Shown here: piece after piece, positions 33,876-43,102 of the stretch
Position numbering within the stretch: position 1 is the stretch's first letter
How the letters are laid out: each line of letters begins with the position of its first letter
Assembly (NCBI RefSeq): GCF_000297025.1
Contig: NZ_CAKD01000022.1
Span: 1-64,000, forward strand
From: Lactobacillus pasteurii DSM 23907 = CRBIP 24.76
GTDB lineage: Bacteria; Bacillota; Bacilli; Lactobacillales; Lactobacillaceae
DNA: 64,000 nucleotides
Direction: 5' to 3'
Notes under the pieces: generated by a model
What the model was told of the DNA's origin: nothing
The model's database searches: none
The model's input: the letters and a program-made list of their open reading frames with translations, nothing else
Program-made: the position numbers and the translations under genes

Positions 33876-33942
33876 CATATATATTTGACATTTAACATCT
33901 GTCCTGTTATTATGAAAATGTAACATATATATGACATTTTAA
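33876..33942 (+). promoter_or_regulatory. Promoter and direct repeats before the HTH/DUF3278 genes
   Basis: TTGACA (33885-33890), a 17-base spacer and TATTAT (33908-33913) make a strong promoter. Two related copies, CATATATATTTGACATTTAA (33876-33895) and CATATATATGACATTTTAA (33924-33942), cover the -35 and the transcribed start. They are natural operator candidates for the adjacent HTH protein. Confidence 0.6.
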
Positions 33943-33955
33943 ATTAGGTGAGGCC

Positions 33956-34165
33956 ATGAACAGTATCAAAGAATATCGCAAGAAGCTAAAACTATCCCAA
34001 TCTACTCTAGCACAACAAGTTGGGGTTGCCCGACAAACGATAAATTTAATTGAAAATGACAAGTATAACCCATCGCTTAATCTCTGTATCAAACTTGCAC
34101 AAGCCTTAGGTACAGACCTTAACAGTTTATTTTGGTTTGGAGAAAATAAAGATGAACAAGAATAA
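33956..34165 (+). CDS. Xre-family HTH regulator (small)
   Basis: A 69-residue protein made almost entirely of one helix-turn-helix: SIKEYRKKLKLSQSTLAQQV, then GVARQTINLIENDKYNPSLN and LCIKLAQALGTDLNSLFW. This is the YozG-like short Xre class. TAGGTGAGG before the ATG gives the start. The following DUF3278 membrane protein gene overlaps it by 14 bases. In Firmicutes this pairing is common, and the small HTH usually controls its own operon. The repeats flanking its promoter suit autorepression. Confidence 0.9.
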   Translation: MNSIKEYRKKLKLSQSTLAQQVGVARQTINLIENDKYNPSLNLCIKLAQALGTDLNSLFWFGENKDEQE

Positions 34166-34682
34166 CTTCGAAAACAAATTAATCAACTGGTTTGTTGGAT
34201 CTGCCGAAGATCGCGACGAATACCAAAGAAGCGTAATTTTTGAAACGCTCGCCAAAGAAAACATGATTTCTTTCTGGTTAATTACCATTGGCATGCTAGT
34301 CAGCCTCTGTTATGACCTAGCAGTTCTTAAGACTGTTTCTGCCGGGACAATTATTCTATTCCTATTGCTTTACTTTAAGAGTCTTTACATGACCATCGTC
34401 TTGCGCAAAAAAGGACTTGTCCAATCGGAATACTATGACAAAGCCAGTTACCAAAGAGCAGTTGACCGGCTAAAGCATAAGTCGGTTATAGTAGCAGTTC
34501 AATTTGGCCTTGGACTATGGATTATCGGATTAATTATCGATAAGTTTAGTGGCGAAGCCATTATTATTAACCGAAGTTTTTGGATCAATTTGATCGTTGA
34601 TCTGCTTTCTGGACCTCTTTTTGCGATTTGCATGTATTTCTTTGCCAAAACGCAACTTAAACTAATTGAAGAAGACAAGTAA
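34152..34682 (+). CDS. DUF3278 family membrane protein
   Basis: A 176-residue membrane protein with four predicted spans (ISFWLITIGMLVSLCYDLAV, GTIILFLLLYFKSLYMTIVL, IVAVQFGLGLWIIGLII, LIVDLLSGPLFAICMYFFA) and a charged N-terminus, NKNNFENKLINWFVGSAEDR, characteristic of DUF3278. The longest frame begins at TTG 34137; ATG 34152 with GGAG 9 bases upstream is the better start. It overlaps the HTH gene and shares its promoter. Role unknown; the pair resembles membrane-protein/HTH switch modules that respond to envelope stress. Confidence 0.85.
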   Translation: MNKNNFENKLINWFVGSAEDRDEYQRSVIFETLAKENMISFWLITIGMLVSLCYDLAVLKTVSAGTIILFLLLYFKSLYMTIVLRKKGLVQSEYYDKASYQRAVDRLKHKSVIVAVQFGLGLWIIGLIIDKFSGEAIIINRSFWINLIVDLLSGPLFAICMYFFAKTQLKLIEEDK

Positions 34683-34720
34683 AAAAGATGCTAACCTCGC
34701 TATCGAGGCTAGCATCTTTT
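34683..34720. terminator. Bidirectional terminator between DUF3278 and the permease gene
   Basis: AAAAGATGCTAaCCTCG pairs with CGAGGcTAGCATCTTTT around a 4-base loop. Confidence 0.9.
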
Positions 34721-34721
34721 G

Positions 34722-36197
34722 CTATTTATTCTTCTTTTGTGCTGAATGGTAAAGACCTAAAGCAATTCCCGTAAATAGAATTGGTCCAACCAAAGTCCAG
34801 ATTCCAGTAATGTAGTCACCAACCAAAAATGGCTGCAAGCAAGTAAAGACAACGCCAAATAGTAGGACTGCAAATGACAAGTAAGTAATGATCAGCGTCA
34901 AAGTATGCTTCTTATAGACTTCAAACGGTTGATCAAAGTGCTTTTTCTTAAAGATTGGAAAGGCACCGATCAAGATAACGTAAGAAATAGCCGTTGACAC
35001 ATTAGACATATCAGTCAAGATCGTGTAGAAAGTCTTAGCTTGACTGCCGCCAAAAGAAATCAAGAAGAGCAAGACGCCTACGATCAAAGTCTGCATCCAC
35101 ATCGCATTTTCAGGGATGCCATGCTTGTTTAACTTGGTCAACTTCTCTGGCCAAAGGTGCTTTGAACCTAAGATGAATGACTTAATTGGTGAGTAAATGA
35201 ATAAGAAAAATGATCCTACATAAGCTAGTAGCATCCCTAATCCAACAAAGCGAATAAAGATGTTACCAATCATAGCAGAGGCTTTGGCACTCAAGCCCAA
35301 AGTTTGGCCTAAGAAAGTACCAAGGTGCTGCATCATCACATAGGTAATATTTCCTAAGTTAACGCTACTTGATGACAAATCGCGTTGCCAGTTGGTGCTT
35401 ACTCCCCAAAGCAAAATCATCAATGAATAAGATCCAGCAATTAAAAGAGAGGAAATGGCAATTCCCTTAGGGAAAGTCTTTTCAGGCTTGTCAATATTGT
35501 CAATCACCCCACCTAGCGTTTCAAGTCCACCATAGGCAAAGATCGCATATACCACAAAGGAAATCATTGCGATTGGACTTTGAAATTCTGGGTTTGGCGA
35601 CTTGATGAAAGCATGAGCAGTGATTGCTTCTTGTATTTGTCCATGACCAGCCACAAAAATTACGCCAGTTGTAACCAAGAAGACAACCACCATCATGCTA
35701 ACCAAGGTTCCACCAATACTTGAAATCTTGGAAATAACGTTCACGCCTCGGCTAGCGCAAATGGTAACAAATAAAAGCCAAGCAATTCCTAAAAGACCAA
35801 TTACTTGAGTCGAATTGAGCGAGCCAATCGTCCAAGATTGAGTTACATCCTTACCAAACAATAAAGCTGAGAAGGGAATGTAAATCTTAGTTGAAGTGCT
35901 CAAAAGCCAAATCATCAAGTTAGATAGCCAGAGGAAAGTACCAATAAAGGCCATCTTCTCACCCACTGCATGACTTAGCCAACTGTAAAATCCACCATGC
36001 TCTTCTTTGAAAGTTGAACCATATTCAGCAATCATCATTGCCAGCGGCAAAAAGAAAAAGACAGCCGCAAAGATGTACCAAATAATGCTGGCATAACCCA
36101 TCTGCAAGAATGCAATTGGAGTGTTAGCAAAACCAAAGATGCCGGAAAAGATCATCATGATTAAGCTGAATAGAGTGATTTTTTTATTTTTATCCAT
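34722..36197 (-). CDS. APC-family amino acid permease, YjeM-like
   Basis: A 491-residue transporter with about 12 membrane spans. The N-terminus KKITLFSLIMMIFSGIFGFA carries the unwound helix-1 substrate site of the APC family, and GGFYSWLSHAVGEKMAFIGT follows. The subgroup is that of glutamate/GABA antiporter GadC and YjeM. The longest frame starts at TTG 36203; ATG 36197 is preferred. Monocistronic, with terminators on both sides. It would exchange or import an amino acid; the substrate is not clear, and no decarboxylase gene lies next to it, so an acid-resistance role is not supported by context. Confidence 0.85.
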   Translation of the reverse strand: MDKNKKITLFSLIMMIFSGIFGFANTPIAFLQMGYASIIWYIFAAVFFFLPLAMMIAEYGSTFKEEHGGFYSWLSHAVGEKMAFIGTFLWLSNLMIWLLSTSTKIYIPFSALLFGKDVTQSWTIGSLNSTQVIGLLGIAWLLFVTICASRGVNVISKISSIGGTLVSMMVVVFLVTTGVIFVAGHGQIQEAITAHAFIKSPNPEFQSPIAMISFVVYAIFAYGGLETLGGVIDNIDKPEKTFPKGIAISSLLIAGSYSLMILLWGVSTNWQRDLSSSSVNLGNITYVMMQHLGTFLGQTLGLSAKASAMIGNIFIRFVGLGMLLAYVGSFFLFIYSPIKSFILGSKHLWPEKLTKLNKHGIPENAMWMQTLIVGVLLFLISFGGSQAKTFYTILTDMSNVSTAISYVILIGAFPIFKKKHFDQPFEVYKKHTLTLIITYLSFAVLLFGVVFTCLQPFLVGDYITGIWTLVGPILFTGIALGLYHSAQKKNK

Positions 36198-36319
36198 AGA
36201 CAACCCACTTTATTAAAAATGTCACAAAAAATGTGCTTGCTTAATTTTACCAGAACTTCGGCAAAATCATCATAATTATTTTACCTTTTTATCAATTTGA
36301 CTTTATAGACAATGAAAAA

Positions 36320-36351
36320 ACAACCATTCTTTCTTGCAAAGAATAGTTGTC
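36320..36351 (-). terminator. Terminator of the ROK kinase gene
   Basis: ACAAC-c-ATTCTTT pairs with AAAGAAT-a-GTTGT. On the minus strand it is followed by TTTTTTC. Confidence 0.8.
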
Positions 36352-36357
36352 TAATAG

Positions 36358-37269
36358 CTAATTATTCTCATCTAATTGCAACAATAAGGCATAAAGCGCA
36401 CCATAAAGATTGGCATCATTTTGGAAATGCGCCGCCACAATTTCTGGCGGGATAATCTGACCACCAAGCATTTCGTTGCTGGAGAGCAACTTCTCAAACT
36501 GATAATTAATCTCATCAAGCAAAATTGGCTGAGCGCTAATTCCACCACCGATGACAATCTTTTCGCCATTGATTACAGTTTGAACATTAAGAATCATTTG
36601 GGCGATATTAGCACAATAATCCTTAAAGATATCGCTAGCAACCGACTCTTGGCGGTTGATGGCCGCAAAGGCCGCTAGCCCATCATCAAGTTGATCATTG
36701 CCAAGTGCTTCATTGATGCGTTCAATCATCTGTACAGCTGAGCAGAGATAGGCTGTGTAAGAAGTGATCTTTTCCAGGCCTTCTCCTGCTCTTAAAAGCA
36801 TCCAGCTAAGTTCACCAGCTTGAAAGTCGCGACCATGTAGAAGCGTGCCATTGGCGATAATGCCACCGCCAACACCTGTTCCTAAGGTCATCATCGCACC
36901 TGTATCAACGCCTTTTAATTCGCCTAGCCATTGTTCGGCCAAAGCTGCCGCCTTACCATCGTTTTCCACGCTAACAGGCACTTGATAGCGAGCACCGAGA
37001 TTTTCTTCCAAATTAAAGCCATCCAAATAAGTCAAGGCTCCGCCGTAATAGATGGTCTTTTCATGGACATCAATCTTGCCTGGCGCACACATGGCAATTG
37101 CGGTAAACTCACCTTCAAACTGATCAGCAATGTCAATCAAAGCTTGTTTGAAAGCTGGTAAATTGTCTGGAGAAACAACCTTGCCCTTGGTCAGAATATT
37201 TCCGCTGTGATCCATCAAGGCGTATTTTAAGTTAGTTCCACCTACATCGTATACTAGATATTGTGTCAT
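36358..37269 (-). CDS. ROK family sugar kinase
   Basis: A 303-residue ROK-fold protein. ATP binding: VYDVGGTNLKYALMD (residues 5-19). The sugar-binding and catalytic region is VSVENDGKAAALAEQ with GAMMTLGTGVGGGIIANGTL. It has no N-terminal HTH, so it is a kinase not a repressor. The zinc-binding histidine/cysteine set of many ROK kinases is not clear. The longest frame begins at 37326; AGGGGATG before ATG 37269 (MTQYLVYDVGG) gives the start. A cre-like site lies about 37 bases upstream. It probably phosphorylates glucose, N-acetylmannosamine or another hexose. Confidence 0.9.
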   Translation of the reverse strand: MTQYLVYDVGGTNLKYALMDHSGNILTKGKVVSPDNLPAFKQALIDIADQFEGEFTAIAMCAPGKIDVHEKTIYYGGALTYLDGFNLEENLGARYQVPVSVENDGKAAALAEQWLGELKGVDTGAMMTLGTGVGGGIIANGTLLHGRDFQAGELSWMLLRAGEGLEKITSYTAYLCSAVQMIERINEALGNDQLDDGLAAFAAINRQESVASDIFKDYCANIAQMILNVQTVINGEKIVIGGGISAQPILLDEINYQFEKLLSSNEMLGGQIIPPEIVAAHFQNDANLYGALYALLLQLDENN

Positions 37270-37305
37270 TTTTTCATCCCCTACCTTTATAAAAACTATT
37301 ATAAT

Positions 37306-37319
37306 TGTTTCCGCTTTCA
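37306..37319 (-). promoter_or_regulatory. cre-like site upstream of the ROK kinase
   Basis: On the minus strand TGAAAGCGGAAACA fits the looser CcpA consensus WTGNAANCGNWNNCW. It lies 37 bases upstream of the kinase start, and carbon control of a sugar kinase is expected. Confidence 0.6.
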
Positions 37320-37360
37320 ATAGCACGGGGATGAGGGAAAAATCTTGTATTTAATTCAAA

Positions 37361-40264
37361 TTAATATTTTATTTTGGTCAACATGTAGTATGTATCTAAA
37401 TCTACCGGAGTATCCAACTTAAGATTCATTGATACAACTGACTCTGTTTTAGTTTGATTACCCTTTATCACTTTCATTGAATGTGGCTTAAATGACTCGC
37501 GCATGCCGCTGCAGGTTCCTAAATAAATGAAGCTTGCTTGATCGTCATCAGACTTTTGAATAAATAAATGCAAGTCATAATTCTTATCTGCAAACAACTT
37601 AATATCCTTGCTATCTAAATTGCGTTTTACTTTTGAATACATGTTGAGAACAGATTGACTAATAAATCTGTCTGGATAATTCAAACTAGCCCCATCATGC
37701 TTGTCATAAGTAACAAAAATTGCACAATTTTGGTGATCTTCATCAAACTTGTAACCACCGATATTTAATCCAGGAACAATCTTATCCCAATTTAAAATTC
37801 GACATGCATCAGTTCGGCTGTATCTTTTTCCAATCGTAAATAAGCGATCACTGTCGTATTGCTGACTTCTAAGTAGGCCTGTTTTTACAACATCTTCAAA
37901 AAATGCCAAAAAGTCGCCTTTCAACACTCCAGCTAATTGCCTGTCAAACTGATATTCACCATTGTCATGCTTGATTAAACTACGTCCACCAAAACTATCC
38001 TTATTTGGCAAAGAATTTCGTTCATAAAAAGCTAAAGTCAAAATTTGATCAATGGATTTTTCAACATGACTATCAAAATAGCAATTATTATCTGCAATTA
38101 TTTTTTGATACTCTGCTTCTAAAAGTTTTCCTTTTTCAAGTAAAGCCTCTAGCAGCAATAATTCATGCTTGCGTTTTCCATTTACCAAGACAAAAGTTAA
38201 AAAGGTCAATACCTTAAGCTCATAATCTGAAAAATCAGGAACATCCTGCTTCATATCGGCTAAGAATTTGACATAGTTTTTGAATTTATCAGCAATTACC
38301 TGACTATCAATTGAATCACGTTGCAACTCATACATAGAAGGAGTATGTCCCAGTCTCATCTTTTCCAGTTGGAACTCTTTTCTTAGTTCAAGTAGATTAG
38401 TCATATTCTTGTTCTTGATTGAGCGATAGATCTGTTCTTTAGCAACTTGAGTAAAGTTAATCACGGAAACATCAACAATCGGATCCAAATCAACGTTGTC
38501 TCGAACATTATCTTTATTATGCGTTTTATCACCTGATAAGGCTACAGGAATAAGATAGTTATTTGCATAATTACCAATAAAGTCGATTACTGTTAGGTAA
38601 CTTTTAGCTGAATACTTTCTCAACCCTCTACCTAGTTGCTGAATAAAGACAATACTTGATTGAGTTGTTCGCAAGAATACGACTTGGTTTATACAAGGGA
38701 TGTCGACACCTTCATTAAAAATATCGACTGTTAGAATGTACTTTATTTTTCCATCTTCTAATTCTTTAGCTACCTGAGCTCTAGTTTCCGGTGAATCTTC
38801 GCCTGAAAGGCAGCGACTTGGATAACCTTTAGCAGTCATTATTTTAGCTAAAGTCTTAGCTTCTTCCACGCTACTACAGAAGATCAACCCATGTAGAACA
38901 TCCCCAGAATAACCATAATATTCTGTCTGCTGGATAATATAGTCTACACGCTTTTCACTTACTAACCTTTTTAGGCTAGATTTATCGCCAATGAGTTCAT
39001 TTTGATAAACATAATCTTCAACGCCATAATAGTGAAATGGACAAAGCAATTGGGCCTTTAGAGCATCTTCAAGTCTGATCTCATAAGCAATCTGATAATC
39101 AAACAATTGAAAAATATTGTAATCGTCCATTCGCTCAGGTGTTGCTGTCATCCCCAAACAAAACCTAGGCTGAAAGTAATTAAACACGCGTTGATGTTGC
39201 GCCGCTGCCAAGTGATGAGCTTCATCATACAAAATATAATCAAATTCATCAGGTCGAAACTTGTGCAAATTATCTTCTCTAGACAAAGTTTGCACTGTCG
39301 CAAATACATATTTGGCATCTAATCCATCTTGACGGTTACCTGAATAGATACCGTATTCACTAATATCACCGCCAATTACTCGGTGAAATGCATGCATAGC
39401 TTTTTCTAGAATTTGTTCTCGGTGAACAACAAATAGGAAACGTTTGGGCTGATATTTTCTTACATCAAAAGCACCTAAGTATGTTTTTCCCGTACCTGTA
39501 GCAGAAATTATCAGGGCTTTGTCTTTGCCATCTTTTCTAAAGCTATCCAGTTCTGCTAAAGCTGCCGCTTGCATTTTATTAGGTTCAATCTGCTTATTTA
39601 GTTGATCCTTTTCTTCAACAATAGGATTATTTTGCTCAAAATTATTGTTATTGTATTTAATTTTATAAAGATCAAGCCATTCTTGCGTCAATGGAATAGA
39701 CTTATTCCACTCATCTTCGATTTGAAGCCTGATCTGTTCAGTAATTTCAGCATTTTCTAGTGAATTAACGTTAAGATTCCATTCGTAATTCTTAAGTAAA
39801 GCATTACTAGTTAAATTCGAACTTCCAATAACAACTGAATGATATTCTCCATAATCAAATACGTAGCCTTTAGCATGGAAAGGCAAGACATTACCATTTT
39901 CATCACGCTCGTTAAAGATTCTAACTTCAACATTATCAATCTTCATCAATGAACGAAATGCTTCCGGCTTATTAAAGTACAGATATGTAGAAGTAAGGAT
40001 TCTCCCCTTAATCCCTGCTTTCTTCAAATCTGCTAAAACAGTTAAGAATTGTGACAAACCATCATGAGTAATAAAAGCTACCGCAAAGGTAAAGGATTGA
40101 CAAGTCGCAAGCTTCATCTTCATCACGCGATAGACGTTATTGCGAGCATTTTGATTAAAAATCAAATTTGCGGATAGATTACCTTCAGGTAAGTACTGCT
40201 CCTTATCAATAAAATTATTTAATACTGTCGTAGTTAAATAGTTTTTGATGTTAGTTTCTTCCAT
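37361..40264 (-). CDS. PLD-nuclease / SF2 helicase / DUF3427 protein
   Basis: A 967-residue protein. Residues about 50-190 are a PLD-like domain with one HKD motif (FHAKGYVFDYGEYHSVVIGS). Residues about 230-600 are a superfamily-2 helicase: Walker A ISATGTGKTYLGA, Walker B ILYDEAHHLAA, motif III LGMTATPERMD and motif VI QQLGRGLRKY. The remainder (about 620-967) is DUF3427 (YSRTDACRILNWDKI, FVTYDKHDGASLNY). It cleaves or remodels DNA in an ATP-dependent way. This domain order is widespread and often sits in defence islands. It stands alone between a ROK kinase and a broken surface gene. No methyltransferase partner is nearby. Confidence 0.85.
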   Translation of the reverse strand: MEETNIKNYLTTTVLNNFIDKEQYLPEGNLSANLIFNQNARNNVYRVMKMKLATCQSFTFAVAFITHDGLSQFLTVLADLKKAGIKGRILTSTYLYFNKPEAFRSLMKIDNVEVRIFNERDENGNVLPFHAKGYVFDYGEYHSVVIGSSNLTSNALLKNYEWNLNVNSLENAEITEQIRLQIEDEWNKSIPLTQEWLDLYKIKYNNNNFEQNNPIVEEKDQLNKQIEPNKMQAAALAELDSFRKDGKDKALIISATGTGKTYLGAFDVRKYQPKRFLFVVHREQILEKAMHAFHRVIGGDISEYGIYSGNRQDGLDAKYVFATVQTLSREDNLHKFRPDEFDYILYDEAHHLAAAQHQRVFNYFQPRFCLGMTATPERMDDYNIFQLFDYQIAYEIRLEDALKAQLLCPFHYYGVEDYVYQNELIGDKSSLKRLVSEKRVDYIIQQTEYYGYSGDVLHGLIFCSSVEEAKTLAKIMTAKGYPSRCLSGEDSPETRAQVAKELEDGKIKYILTVDIFNEGVDIPCINQVVFLRTTQSSIVFIQQLGRGLRKYSAKSYLTVIDFIGNYANNYLIPVALSGDKTHNKDNVRDNVDLDPIVDVSVINFTQVAKEQIYRSIKNKNMTNLLELRKEFQLEKMRLGHTPSMYELQRDSIDSQVIADKFKNYVKFLADMKQDVPDFSDYELKVLTFLTFVLVNGKRKHELLLLEALLEKGKLLEAEYQKIIADNNCYFDSHVEKSIDQILTLAFYERNSLPNKDSFGGRSLIKHDNGEYQFDRQLAGVLKGDFLAFFEDVVKTGLLRSQQYDSDRLFTIGKRYSRTDACRILNWDKIVPGLNIGGYKFDEDHQNCAIFVTYDKHDGASLNYPDRFISQSVLNMYSKVKRNLDSKDIKLFADKNYDLHLFIQKSDDDQASFIYLGTCSGMRESFKPHSMKVIKGNQTKTESVVSMNLKLDTPVDLDTYYMLTKIKY

Positions 40265-40362
40265 ATATATTTCTCTTACTTTATCTTATAAACTCCACAT
40301 TATCGTTATCATCTAACTTTCTACATTTTACTCGTAAATAGTAAACATTTCTATGCAGCAAT

Positions 40363-40414
40363 AAAAAAAGACTTACATCTTAGTAAATCAAAATTTACTA
40401 ATTGTAAGTCCTTT
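40363..40414 (-). terminator. Terminator of the LPXTG gene
   Basis: GACTTACA pairs with TGTAAGTC and TTAGTAAAT with ATTTACTAA, a long interrupted stem with T-runs on both strands. Confidence 0.85.
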
Positions 40415-40425
40415 TCATTTAACGA

Positions 40426-42210
40426 TTATTCATCGTCTCTCTTCTTTTTAAGTCCGAATAATGCTAGTGATATCAAACCTAATCCTAGAAGTGTCAATTG
40501 TAAGCCACTTCTGTTACCTGTTTGAGGTAACTTGTTTGCATCCCTATCATCCATTCTTCCTAGTACGCCACTATCTGCCTTGTCATCATGCTTAGCCAAA
40601 GCTTGACCCTTCAAGTAGCGTTCTCTTTCAGCTAGACTCATATGAGCCCATTCAGTTGAAGTAAGTCCTTCAGGTGCCTTATCTGACTTAGCTCTGTCAG
40701 AAATTGCTTGAGCCTCTGGTTTATTAGTGTGAGGTTTAGCTGGTTTTTCTGGCTTAGAAGGCTTATTAGGTTTTTCAGGCTTAGCAGGTTTATCCGGCTT
40801 GTCTGGAGTTGTTGGCGTAACTGGTGTTAGCGGTGTATCAGGCTCACTTGGAGTGTCTAGTTCATCTGGCACAGCAACGTAGTTAATTTCTACTGTTACA
40901 TCCTCGCCATCAACTGGAACATGAGTCAAATCAACAACTTCCTTGTCTGGAGTGTAACCTGGAACGCTTGGAGCGTCATATTGAGGCCAGTTAGTTAGTT
41001 TAGCTGTCCAGTCGGAGTAAGTAACTTTCTTGGTTACAGCATCGACAGTTGCAGTTCTGCCGTATTCAACTACCTGCTTAATTTCCTTAGTTGTGCCATC
41101 AGGAAGGTTAACAATGATCGTTCTAGTGATTGTCTTAGAAAGATCGCTCTTGTCAACGCCTGATGGGTAATTTTGACTAGTGCCAGGAATTACATCAGTT
41201 GGAGTCTTTGGCTGATCTGGTGTTACTGTTTCAACATGATGCTTAAGCACAAGCATGAATGTTTGTGGTTCACTATCTTCAGCTTGACCGTAGTTTGAAG
41301 TTGTATCGTACTTTTGATCAATTATTGGTACTGAAACAAGGTCGTAGCCTAGCTCTTGGTATTTCTTAATAAGCTCAGACATCTTGTTTACAGGATCATT
41401 ACCGACACTTTCATCACTGAAGCCGCTGTAAGTTATTGGATCCTCTAGATCCGTATCAGTATCTTGATCATGAACCTTCAAGATCAATTGTTGCATATCT
41501 GGTGTGTAAACAACCTCGTCTGACACCTTTAGGCCGTCACTCATCAACTTAGCAATTTCATCTTCGCCAGCATTCTTTAAGAAGTCAGCAGAAATTGTAG
41601 CCTTGGCAGCAACTTCCTTATCTGGGTGGTAGCCGTCTGCAAGCTTCGGACTTGTTACACCATTAGAAGTGTAAGTGCCTGACCAATCTAACTTAGTAAC
41701 ATTGCCATTCACCTTGTCAGTGGTTACTGTTCTTGAGAAGACCCCATCAAAAGTATCTACCTTAGCATCAGGTGCTTTAGGTGCGTCTGGTGATTTGCTA
41801 TCAACTGAGTAAGTAACTTCCCTTACTACCTTGATAGATTCGGTCTTAACATCCTTAGCGTGCTTCAAGTGAACTTTTAGAACTTGAACTTGCGTATCTG
41901 CACCAGAACCGTTGCCAGTTGAATCGAACTTGCCAGTAGCTGCTGGGAGAGTTTCAACTACATAGTTGTTGCGTTTATAGAAAGTCTTAAGCGCATCAAG
42001 ACTAGTTGCAACCTCAGCTGGGAAGTCTGACTTAGAGTTGCCAGTGAAACTAGTAGTTACACCAGTTTCAGTAGTATCCAAAGCTTGATCAGGAGTGTCT
42101 GATTCATCGTCATAGACCTTGATCTACAATTCCTGCTTTACCGGAGCGTACTTGACAGTATTTTCAAAAGTTAGAGTACCGTCTTTGGTGAAGTCGAAAG
42201 TTGCGCAAAT
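40426..42210 (-). pseudogene. Mucus-binding (Mub-like) LPXTG protein, truncated with a nonsense codon
   Basis: The C-terminus is complete: a Pro-rich wall linker (KPDKPAKPEKPNKPSKPEKP), LPQTG, a membrane span and KKKRDDE, the sortase signal. Upstream are two Mub-type repeats with landmarks SGFSDESVGNDPVNKMSEL, VYTPDMQQLILKVHDQDTD and VVEYGRTATVDAVTKKVTYS. The frame starts at 42081 only because a TAG at 42124-42126 interrupts it; above the TAG the same frame reads ATFDFTKDGTLTFENTVKYA then PVKQEL*IKVYDDE. Beyond about 42210 the similarity ends, with no signal peptide. It is a 5'-truncated gene that also carries a stop. Confidence 0.8.
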
Positions 42211-42459
42211 CCTAATTTTTTCTTATATAACGATATGGTGTATATTATAGTTATAAAGCAATTAGAATCCCGTAGTTTCAATGATATATAGTGTTTTTTC
42301 AAAACTTTTTTCTAATTATAATTAATAGTTTTTGCTTATGAACTAGAATCGTTCCTTCGATAACAATTCAGAATCACCAGCAATACCTTCTTGCTATTAG
42401 CATTCTACCATCATCACTGGTAAGATTGAAGTATGAATACAGATACGGAGGTTTTGCAA
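42211..42459. other. AT-rich junction region without a gene
   Basis: About 250 bases. It contains the lost 5' boundary of the mucus-binding gene and the 5' region of the monooxygenase-like gene. I saw no repeat or RNA structure of note. Confidence 0.4.
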
Positions 42460-42786
42460 ATGATTACCGTTAACCTTTATTACACTGGAAAAAATGGCGC
42501 TGCGCAAAAATTTGCTCAAGAAATGGAAGCAAGTGGCTTAGCTGATAAAATCCGAGCTGAAGAAGGAAATCTAAAATACGATTACTTCCAGCCTTTAGCA
42601 GATCCAGAAACAATCTTGTTAATCGATTCTTGGACAGATCAAGCTGCCATTGATCGCCACCATGCTACTCCAATGATGGGCGAACTTGCTAAACTTCGCG
42701 AAAAATATGATTTACACATGCGCGTTGAGCGTTATGTCGAAGACAAAGGCTTGCCAGAAAAGGATAAGGCTTTTATCAGAAAATAG
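42460..42786 (+). CDS. Antibiotic biosynthesis monooxygenase-like (quinol monooxygenase) protein
   Basis: A 108-residue small ferredoxin-fold protein. MITVNLYYTGKNGAAQKFAQEM starts the first strand-helix unit; EEGNLKYDYFQPLADPETIL and LIDSWTDQAAIDRHHATPMM are the typical ABM core with the strand-edge His pair. AGGTTTTGCAA with GGAGG 8 bases before ATG 42460 sets the start, 9 codons inside the longest frame. Members act as cofactor-free oxygenases, haem degraders or stress proteins. No partner gene indicates the substrate. Confidence 0.8.
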   Translation: MITVNLYYTGKNGAAQKFAQEMEASGLADKIRAEEGNLKYDYFQPLADPETILLIDSWTDQAAIDRHHATPMMGELAKLREKYDLHMRVERYVEDKGLPEKDKAFIRK

Positions 42787-42821
42787 AATTTGACAAATTA
42801 CTTTTACTCAATTAAAAATAG

Positions 42822-42850
42822 TTGATTTGAGTTTTGCCTCGTATTATAGT
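42822..42850 (+). promoter_or_regulatory. Promoter of the 47-residue gene
   Basis: TTGATT (42822-42827), a 17-base spacer and TATAGT (42845-42850). Confidence 0.55.
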
Positions 42851-42876
42851 CATTTTATGATTATGAGGTGATTATT

Positions 42877-43020
42877 ATGAGCAAAAATAAAAAAGTCCAA
42901 GTAAATGTAAATTCTGATATTGCCATAGAAGATGAACTCATATTACAAGCATCAAAGACCATTCCTATCAAGGAATTGAATGCTAAGAAAGATATAGAGG
43001 ATTTCTTTGATAAAGACTAA
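42877..43020 (+). CDS. 47-residue charged protein, unknown
   Basis: A small gene with its own promoter, a good ribosome binding site (GAGGTG, 7 bases before ATG) and a strong terminator after it. The product starts MSKNKKVQVNVNSDIAIEDE and ends DIEDFFDKD: a basic N-terminus, an acidic rest and no membrane segment. I do not recognise it. The layout (one small acidic protein, N-terminal KVQVNV strand) would suit an antitoxin-like protein, but no toxin gene lies beside it. The translational signals make it likely to be real. Confidence 0.6.
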   Translation: MSKNKKVQVNVNSDIAIEDELILQASKTIPIKELNAKKDIEDFFDKD

Positions 43021-43047
43021 TTAAATCAAGCTTTAGTCAACCAAAAC

Positions 43048-43094
43048 AAAAGGGTTGATCGACTTTGCTTAAAACAAAGCTGATCAACCTTTTC
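43048..43094. terminator. Bidirectional terminator between the 47-residue gene and the DUF4097 gene
   Basis: AAAAGGGTTGATC pairs with GATCAACCTTTT, with an inner CTTTG / CAAAG stem and T-runs on both strands. Confidence 0.85.
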
Positions 43095-43102
43095 TATTTA
43101 CA

